This document shows, piece by piece, positions 58,419 to 64,000 of a stretch of 64,000 bases of DNA (position 1 is the first letter of the stretch; each line of letters begins with the position of its first letter). A program made the translations under genes and the position numbers. Source of the DNA: Streptomyces lanatus. Its GTDB lineage: Bacteria; Actinomycetota; Actinomycetes; Streptomycetales; Streptomycetaceae. The notes beneath the pieces are model-generated. The model was not told the origin of the DNA. It did not search any database and was given only the letters and a program-made list of their open reading frames with translations. The stretch covers positions 498,742 through 562,741 of the forward strand of contig NZ_BNBM01000001.1 of the NCBI RefSeq assembly GCF_014655715.1, given 5' to 3'.

Positions 58419-60851
58419 TCACCGGCGCGGGAGTGTGAGTTCGAACCAGACGGTCTTTCCGGCGCTCGTCCGGCTCGTGCCCCACTCGCGGGCGAGCGTA
58501 CTCACGACGCGCAGCCCGCGCCCGGCATCGTCGTCGAGCCCGGCGTTGAGCAGGGTCGGCAGCTCGTGGTCGTCGTCATCCACCTCGCACAACAGCGTGT
58601 CGCCCCGCACGAGGCGCAGCTCGACGGGGCGACTGTGGGAGTGCCGTACGGCATTGGTGACGAGTTCGCTGACCATCAGCTCGGCGGGGTCGGCGAGTCT
58701 GGCGAGGCCCCAGTCGTGGAGCTGTTCACGGACCACCGCGCGGGCCCGGCCGACCTCCATGGGGTCGAGGCCGAGCCGCCATTCCGCGACGTCCTGCGGC
58801 TCGATGCCGTTGAGGCGGGCCATCAGCAGGGCCACGTCGTCCTTGCGGCCGCCGCGAGTGTTGAGGGCGCGGATGACGCTGTCGCAGGCGTCGTCCATGG
58901 ACGCCGCCGGGTGAGCGGCCGACTCGCTGAGGGTCGCGAGCCCGACACCGATGTCTTCGCCGCGCACCTCGACCAGACCGTCGGTGCACATCACGATCCG
59001 GTCGCCGGGCTCCACACGCACGCGTACCGCCTCGAAGGGCACCCCGCCGACGCCGATCGGCGCACCGGTGGGCAGGTCGAGCAACTCACTGCGTCCGTTC
59101 TCGGCGCGGACCAGGACGGGCGGGATGTGCCCGGCGTTGGCGAGGTGGAGTTCGCCGACGATGGGGTCGTAGACGGCGTACAGACAGGTCGCGAGGTAGG
59201 TGTCGCCGAGGCGCTGGGCGAGGTCGTCGAGGTTGCGCAGGAGCTGGGCGGGCGGCAGGTCGAGGGCGGCCATGGTCTGTACGGCCGTCCGCAACTGGCC
59301 CATCATCGCGGCCGAGTTGAGGCCGTGGCCCATGACGTCGCCGACGACGAGGGCGGTGCGGGCGCCGGGGAGTTTCACGGAGTCGAACCAGTCGCCGCCG
59401 ACGCGGCCCAGCAACGTACCCGGCAGATAGCGGGTGGCGATGTCGCAGCCCGCCATGCGTGGCGGTATGTGCGGCAGCATGCTGTCCTGGAGGGTCTCGG
59501 CGACGCTCTCCTGGTAGGTGTACATACGCGCGTTGTCGAGCACGAGGCCCGCGCGGGCGGCGAGTTCGGCGCCGGTGACGCGGTCCATGTCGTTGAACTC
59601 GACCCGCTCCGGGTGCCGCAGCAGGATCATGAAGCCGAGCACGACATTGCGTGCCTTGAGCGGTACGACCAGCATGGAGCGGCCCGTGATCAGCGGCCGG
59701 ATGTCGCGCTTCTCGAACTGCGAGGCGATGGCGTGGCCCATCTGCTCGCTGATGCGCGGCACGAGGACGGGCTCGCCGCTGGTCATGCACTGGAAGAACG
59801 GCGTGTGCGCCGGGAAGGGCATGGCCTCGCCGACCGGTACGACGTCGTCCCAGCGGCCGGGTTCGTCGGTGTGCTCGACGGCGACCCGGTGCCACATGGT
59901 GGTGGTGTCGGGCACACCGTCGGGGAATCCCTCACCGGCGACGACCTGTTCGCGCAGATAGGTGCCTGCGACATCGGTGAAGCGGGGTACGACGGCCTTG
60001 CTGACCTCGATGATGGTGCGCGACAGGTCGAGGGAGGTGCCGATCTGGCCGCTGACCTCGTTGAGGAACTCCAGGTGTTCGCGTACGGCGGCGTATTCGA
60101 GGTCCTCGCCCTCGTCGGCGTATTCCTCCGCTAACGGCAGGCCTTCGGCGGCGGCTCTGGCGGCACGCTCGCGACGGGCCCTGCGCTCGACGCGCCGGGG
60201 CACTCCCCAGTCGGGGGTGACGGGCACTCGTTCGTTCTGGCTGAACTCCAGCACGGGATAGCCCAGTTCGAGGATCTGGCCGACGATCCGGGCGCCTTCC
60301 TCGACGCTCATGCTGGGCAGGATCTCGGGGAGCCTGCGGGCGAGTTCCTCGGCGCCGGGGAAGTCGGTGTGCAGGGCGAACGCGGGGGCGACGCGCTCGA
60401 AGCCGGGGTCGTCATGGCTGTCCTGGCGGAGCCGGCCGACGTCGGCGCCGAGCACGAGCAGCCGCTCCGGGCCGGGTCCCGTCAGCGGGTAGGCCCACCA
60501 GAGCACGTCGACGCGATCACGCTCGGGGACGGTGAGACGGGCGCGCCCGGCCGCCGGGTAGTACAGGCGTCCGTCCAGGGACGTCTCAAGATCGTGGCCC
60601 AGTCCGTCGTACGCCCCGTAGGCCCCGTACGGCGACACGTCGTCGTCCTCGGGCAGCGCCCCGGAGACGGGCAGCAGATCGACGGCGGGGTGGCCGAGCG
60701 CCTCTTCCTTGGACGCGCCGAACAACCGGCGTGCGCCGGAGCTCCAGTGGGAGACGAGTCCCTCGCGGTCCACGACGACCACGGCGAGCGGGATGCGTCC
60801 GGACGCGGCGGGTTCCGTCTCCGCGCCGTCCCTGTCGGTGCCACGGTCCAT
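58419..60851 (-). CDS. PAS-GAF-SpoIIE phosphatase-HATPase regulator
   Basis: 810 residues. PAS (about 18-130: IPLAVVVVDREGLVSHW), GAF (about 260-440), SpoIIE/PP2C phosphatase (about 445-680: RVGGDWFDSVKLPG, VVGDVMGHGLNSAAMM and MCTDGLVEVRGEDI hold the metal-binding Asps) and a C-terminal HATPase_c (about 690-805: ELVTNAVRHSH N-box, DDDAGRGLRVV G-box). It can both dephosphorylate anti-anti-sigma factors and phosphorylate them as an anti-sigma-type kinase, a switch for SigB/SigF-type sigma factors. Start ATG 60849-60851. Confidence 0.87.
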   Translation of the reverse strand: MDRGTDRDGAETEPAASGRIPLAVVVVDREGLVSHWSSGARRLFGASKEEALGHPAVDLLPVSGALPEDDDVSPYGAYGAYDGLGHDLETSLDGRLYYPAAGRARLTVPERDRVDVLWWAYPLTGPGPERLLVLGADVGRLRQDSHDDPGFERVAPAFALHTDFPGAEELARRLPEILPSMSVEEGARIVGQILELGYPVLEFSQNERVPVTPDWGVPRRVERRARRERAARAAAEGLPLAEEYADEGEDLEYAAVREHLEFLNEVSGQIGTSLDLSRTIIEVSKAVVPRFTDVAGTYLREQVVAGEGFPDGVPDTTTMWHRVAVEHTDEPGRWDDVVPVGEAMPFPAHTPFFQCMTSGEPVLVPRISEQMGHAIASQFEKRDIRPLITGRSMLVVPLKARNVVLGFMILLRHPERVEFNDMDRVTGAELAARAGLVLDNARMYTYQESVAETLQDSMLPHIPPRMAGCDIATRYLPGTLLGRVGGDWFDSVKLPGARTALVVGDVMGHGLNSAAMMGQLRTAVQTMAALDLPPAQLLRNLDDLAQRLGDTYLATCLYAVYDPIVGELHLANAGHIPPVLVRAENGRSELLDLPTGAPIGVGGVPFEAVRVRVEPGDRIVMCTDGLVEVRGEDIGVGLATLSESAAHPAASMDDACDSVIRALNTRGGRKDDVALLMARLNGIEPQDVAEWRLGLDPMEVGRARAVVREQLHDWGLARLADPAELMVSELVTNAVRHSHSRPVELRLVRGDTLLCEVDDDDHELPTLLNAGLDDDAGRGLRVVSTLAREWGTSRTSAGKTVWFELTLPRR

Positions 60852-60964
60852 GGCCCAGGCCCTCTCTCCCCAAGGCTCCGCAAGATCTGCGCGCCCCCAC
60901 CACCGTACGGCGCCCGGCCGTGATGATGTGCGGCAATACGGGAATTGATGGGGCGGGATCAAGA

Positions 60965-60982
60965 CGGCACGCGCGGGTGCCG
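60965..60982 (-). terminator. Stem-loop after the DHA2 exporter fusion
   Basis: CGGCAC (60965-60970) pairs with GTGCCG (60977-60982) around GCGCGG, 55 nt past the stop of the upstream exporter gene on the minus strand. Confidence 0.4.
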
Positions 60983-61037
60983 AGTTGTCCGCCCGTGTGG
61001 TGTCCGTGCAGGACAGCGGGGGTGCGGTCGGAGCGGC

Positions 61038-63422
61038 TCAGTCCTCGTGACCGAGCTGAAGATCGCGTTCCGTTCGGCCTCCGCCGGCGACCTGGAGGAC
61101 GGTGGCGACCGGCGGGTAACCGGTGGCGATGACGGTGTACTCGCCGGTGGACAGATCGACGAAACGGAAGGTGCCGTCGGGTCCGGTGGTGAGGGTGTCC
61201 ATCACATTGCCCGCCGCGTCGAGGAGCGTCACGCGCGCGTCCTCGACGGGGCGTCCGCCGCCGGCCCGCACGGTGCCGCGCAGCAGGGCGCCGCCTGCGA
61301 GTTCGATGTCCTGGCGGGTCTCGCGGGCCGCCTTGACGGTGACGGGGACGGCGGCGGGGCGGAAGGCGGGCGTGCTCGCGGCGAGGGTGTACTCACCGGC
61401 GACGAGTTCGGTGATGACATAGCCGCCCTCGCACCCGCTGCGGGTGGTGGCGACGACCTCGCCCTGGATGTCGGTGAGCGTCACGGTCGCGTCGACCGGT
61501 GTGCCGTCCGGGGTGAGCACCCTCCCGGCGAGGCGTCCGGCGCCGCCGAGGACGATGTCCAGTTCGACGGGGCGCTCCCCGACGGTCACGGTGACGGCCT
61601 GCGGCTGGTGGCCGCCCGCCGCGGCGATCATGACGTACGCCCCCGGGCCGGGCGTCGCCAGCGCGTACCGTCCGTCGCCGCCGCTTCCGCCGCGTCCGAC
61701 CTGCTGCCCGGCGACGTCGATGAGGGTGAGGGCCGCGTGGGACACGAAGGTCCCGTCGGGGTGCAGCACGGTGCCGCGGACCGGGACTTCGGCCGTACGC
61801 GGTGAACGGGCCGCGGGGATCGGGCTGTTCAGCGGCACCGGTTCCGTGTCCGGGGCCGGGGCGTTGTGAGCCACGAGGGGTTCCTCCTTGAGGAAGCAGG
61901 CGATGAGCAGGCCGAGCACGAGCACCGGCACGAGGAGCAGGAAGATCCTCGGCATGGCGTCGGCGTAGGCCTGGATGTAGGCGTCGCGCAGCGCCGGGGG
62001 CAGGGTGTGGACGAGCTGCGGGGTGATGGACTCGGGGTCGGGCAGGTCCGCGCCCGCGTGCGCCGGGAGCCGTTCGGCCAGCGCGTCGGTGAGGCGGGCG
62101 GCGAAGAGGGTGCCGAAGATCGCGGCGCCGACGCTGCCGCCGATCTGGCGGAAGTAGTTGTTGGCGCTGGTGGCGGTGCCGAGGTCGGCGGGGCGCACGG
62201 AGTTCTGCACGGCGAGGATCAGGACCGGCATCACCATGCCGATGCCGGTGCCGAGCACGGCCATCCAGATGCTGTAGTGCAGCCGGGGTGTGTCGATCTC
62301 CAAGCGGGAGAGCAGCCACATGCCGAGCGCCGAGAGGGCGCTGCCGAGCATGGGGTAGATCCGGTAGTGGCCGGTGTGGCTGATGAGTTGGCCGCAGACG
62401 ATGGAGGCGCCGACGATGCCGCCCATCATCGGGAGCATCAGCAGGCCGGACTCGGTGGCGGTGGCCCCGTCGACCATCTGCAGGAAGGTCGGCAGATAGC
62501 TGGCGGCACCGAAGAGCGCGACGCCGATCACGAGGCCCACCAGGCCGGTGATGTTGAAGACGGAGTCCCTGAACAGCCGTAGCGGGATGAGGGGTTCGAC
62601 GGCGAAGCGCTCGGCGACGAGGAAGAGGGCGGTGGATACGGCCGCTCCGGCGCCGAGGCCGAGGATCGTGCGGGAGTCCCAGGCGTGTTCTGTGCCGCCC
62701 CAACTGGTGAGCAGGACCAGGCAGGTGGATGCGGTGGCCAGGAGCAGGGAGCCGAGGATGTCGAGCCGGGCCCTGGTCTTGGGCTTCGGCAGTTTCAGGA
62801 CTACGGCGACGACGGCGAGGGTGACCAGGCCGAAGGGGACGTTGATGTAGAAGCACCAGCGCCAGGAGAGGTGGTCCGTGAAGTAGCCGCCGAGCAGGGG
62901 CCCGGCGACGGAGGCGAGGCCGAACGCGGCGCCGATCAGGCCCATGAAGCGGCCGCGCTCGCGGGGCGGCACGATGTCCGCGATGATCGCCTGGACGCCG
63001 ATCATGAGCCCGCCCGCGCCGATGCCCTGGACGGCGCGGTAGGCGATCAGCTGGTCCATCGTCTCGGCCCGACCGGCGAGCGCGGAGCCGACGACGAAGA
63101 CGACGATCGCGAACTGGAAGACACCCTTGCGGCCGAGGAGGTCGCCGAGCTTGCCGTAGATCGGCAGGCCGATGGTGGCGGTGAGGAGGTAGGCGGTGAT
63201 CGCCCAGGACATCCGGTCCAGGCCGTGCAGCTCGCCGACGATCTTCGGCAGCGCGGTGGCGACGATCATCTGCTCCAGCGCGGCCAGCAGCAGCGCGAGC
63301 ATCAGCCCGAAGAAGACCAACCGGATCCGGCGCGGGCTCAGTTGGCTCTCCGCGTCCTGGGGCGGTGCCGGTGGAGGGGGTGCGGCGAGAGTCTCGTCCT
63401 GCACCAAAGCCGTGCCGCCCAC
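61038..63422 (-). CDS. DHA2-family MFS exporter fused to three carboxypeptidase-regulatory-like domains
   Basis: 794 residues. The first 515 or so form a 14-span DHA2 transporter: [12 protein letters not shown] is motif A and [16 protein letters not shown] is motif C. After a Pro-rich linker come three beta-sandwich domains (about 545-795) of the CarboxypepD_reg type: [39 protein letters not shown] and [20 protein letters not shown], each followed by a GxYxL(T/A) strand. GTG start with GGGAG 7 nt upstream. The beta domains probably face outward or inward after the last span; their partner is unknown. Confidence 0.86.
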   Translation of the reverse strand: MGGTALVQDETLAAPPPPAPPQDAESQLSPRRIRLVFFGLMLALLLAALEQMIVATALPKIVGELHGLDRMSWAITAYLLTATIGLPIYGKLGDLLGRKGVFQFAIVVFVVGSALAGRAETMDQLIAYRAVQGIGAGGLMIGVQAIIADIVPPRERGRFMGLIGAAFGLASVAGPLLGGYFTDHLSWRWCFYINVPFGLVTLAVVAVVLKLPKPKTRARLDILGSLLLATASTCLVLLTSWGGTEHAWDSRTILGLGAGAAVSTALFLVAERFAVEPLIPLRLFRDSVFNITGLVGLVIGVALFGAASYLPTFLQMVDGATATESGLLMLPMMGGIVGASIVCGQLISHTGHYRIYPMLGSALSALGMWLLSRLEIDTPRLHYSIWMAVLGTGIGMVMPVLILAVQNSVRPADLGTATSANNYFRQIGGSVGAAIFGTLFAARLTDALAERLPAHAGADLPDPESITPQLVHTLPPALRDAYIQAYADAMPRIFLLLVPVLVLGLLIACFLKEEPLVAHNAPAPDTEPVPLNSPIPAARSPRTAEVPVRGTVLHPDGTFVSHAALTLIDVAGQQVGRGGSGGDGRYALATPGPGAYVMIAAAGGHQPQAVTVTVGERPVELDIVLGGAGRLAGRVLTPDGTPVDATVTLTDIQGEVVATTRSGCEGGYVITELVAGEYTLAASTPAFRPAAVPVTVKAARETRQDIELAGGALLRGTVRAGGGRPVEDARVTLLDAAGNVMDTLTTGPDGTFRFVDLSTGEYTVIATGYPPVATVLQVAGGGRTERDLQLGHED

Positions 63423-63551
63423 GTACCGCTCCCCTCGCCGTACCTGCTCACATTTCCCGCATTAAGCGACAACTACGAGCAAGCACGGCGAGTTACGGCG
63501 CCGTCCCGGACACGGCGGAGTTCCACTCGAACCGGTGAGGGGGCCAAGGAC

Positions 63552-63566
63552 CCCCGAACACCGGGG
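63552..63566 (-). terminator. Stem-loop after the SRPBCC gene
   Basis: CCCCG (63552-63556) pairs with CGGGG (63562-63566) around AACAC, 2 nt past the SRPBCC stop on the minus strand. Confidence 0.45.
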
Positions 63567-63568
63567 AC

Positions 63569-64000
63569 TTACTTCTCGACCTCGGTGGCGAGCTTGGCGA
63601 GCAGTGCGTCGTAGATCCGGCCGAGGCCCTTGGGGGCGAAGGTCTTCTCGAAGAAGCCGCCGATGCCGCCGGCGCCCTGCCAGGTGGTGGTGACGACGAC
63701 CCGGGACCGGCCCTCGCCCGCCGGGGTGACCCGCCAGGTGGTGACCATGGAGGAGTTGCGGTCCTTCTCGACGAGCTCACCGTCGGTGGGCTCGCTGACC
63801 TCCAGGAGGCAGTCGCGCACGCGCTTGCTGGTGGCCTGGAGCTTCCAGTGGACGAGGGTGCCCTCGCCGTCGCCGCCCTCGCGCACCTCGTACTCGCTGA
63901 AGTGCTCGGGCAGCAGCTTCTGCCGGGTGCCGGTGTAGTCGGCGAGGGCGTCGAACACCTTCTCCGCGTCCGCCGCGACGACCCGCTCCGTAGTGGCCTC
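63569..64000 (-). CDS. SRPBCC-family protein, cut by right window edge
   Basis: 144 residues are visible; the frame runs off the edge, so the start is outside. The visible part reads EATTERVVAADAEKVFDAL then a SRPBCC (Bet v 1-like) fold: VHWKLQATSK, SMVTTWRVTPAGEGRSRV, and the C-terminal FFEKTFAPKGLGRIYDALL helix. This is the coenzyme Q-binding/polyketide cyclase-type fold, a ligand-binding cavity protein. No catalytic assignment. Confidence 0.8.
   Translation of the reverse strand, partial: EATTERVVAADAEKVFDALADYTGTRQKLLPEHFSEYEVREGGDGEGTLVHWKLQATSKRVRDCLLEVSEPTDGELVEKDRNSSMVTTWRVTPAGEGRSRVVVTTTWQGAGGIGGFFEKTFAPKGLGRIYDALLAKLATEVEK

Noticed and set aside
1..64000. tRNA, rRNA, CRISPR arrays, insertion sequences, secondary-metabolite core genes
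   Set aside because: I saw no tRNA cloverleaf, no rRNA, no regular repeat-spacer array, no transposase and no polyketide, peptide or terpene synthase in any frame.

Overview
This is chromosomal DNA of a Streptomyces or a very close relative. The GC content is very high, GTG and TTG starts are frequent, and genes are often coupled by 4-nt ATGA/GTGA overlaps. The window also holds a Streptomyces-type gas vesicle cluster, a SpoIIE-type phosphatase, an ANTAR regulator, an actinobacterial DtxR/IdeR-type iron box and LAXTG sortase signals. I see no rRNA or tRNA gene, insertion sequence, CRISPR array or polyketide/peptide synthase.

Layout. 0-4.1 kb: a metallopeptidase-domain protein (cut by the left edge), a MoxR-type AAA ATPase and a membrane phosphatase-superfamily protein, all on the minus strand. 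4.2-8.5 kb: two metallo-beta-lactamase-fold proteins, a DedA protein and an aminotransferase-fold protein without its PLP lysine. 8.6-12.5 kb: a secreted surface protein, a GAF-ANTAR regulator, a PAS-GAF sensor and a SigB/SigF-type sigma factor. 12.6-16 kb: a TetR repressor divergent from a flavin monooxygenase and an MFS exporter. 16-20.8 kb: DinB, amine oxidase, alcohol dehydrogenase, SDR and LysR genes with two good LysR operators. 20.7-27 kb: small proteins, a DJ-1/PfpI protein, an ABC-F ATPase, a histidine phosphatase, a PAP2-diacylglycerol kinase fusion and a methyltransferase.

27.1-30.6 kb is a gas vesicle operon (gvpO-A-F-G-acidic protein-J-L-S-K). Just upstream on the same strand is an overlapping trio: NDH-2-like oxidoreductase, transketolase and a LigD-type polymerase domain. 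35-39.6 kb holds an enolase-superfamily gene coupled to an 18-codon leader ORF, an SDR gene relic, and small housekeeping or hypothetical genes including an arginase-fold protein with altered metal ligands. 39.6-46.6 kb is peptide-hydrolase country: a secreted S15-type peptidase and a coupled set of dppA, M20, S9 and S66 peptidases, consistent with uptake and recycling of (D-amino-acid) peptides. 46.6-49.6 kb is a cobalamin-riboswitch-controlled cobalt ECF transporter (cbiMNQO), followed by an APC permease.

51.2-57.5 kb is the most interesting part. A canonical iron box sits between a haem-type ABC binding lipoprotein (minus strand) and four exported proteins (plus strand). One of the four has an HtaA-like haem-binding domain. 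The other three carry four copies of a 4-cysteine module that resembles the neocarzinostatin fold. Two of the proteins end in LASTG sortase signals, and one places a beta-propeller between two modules. I read this as an iron-starvation haem-capture system on the cell surface built from a poorly described module. A broken FAD-dehydrogenase gene abuts the lipoprotein gene. The window ends with a methyltransferase, a PAS-GAF-PP2C-HATPase phosphatase, a DHA2 exporter fused to three carboxypeptidase-regulatory-like domains, and an SRPBCC protein cut by the right edge.
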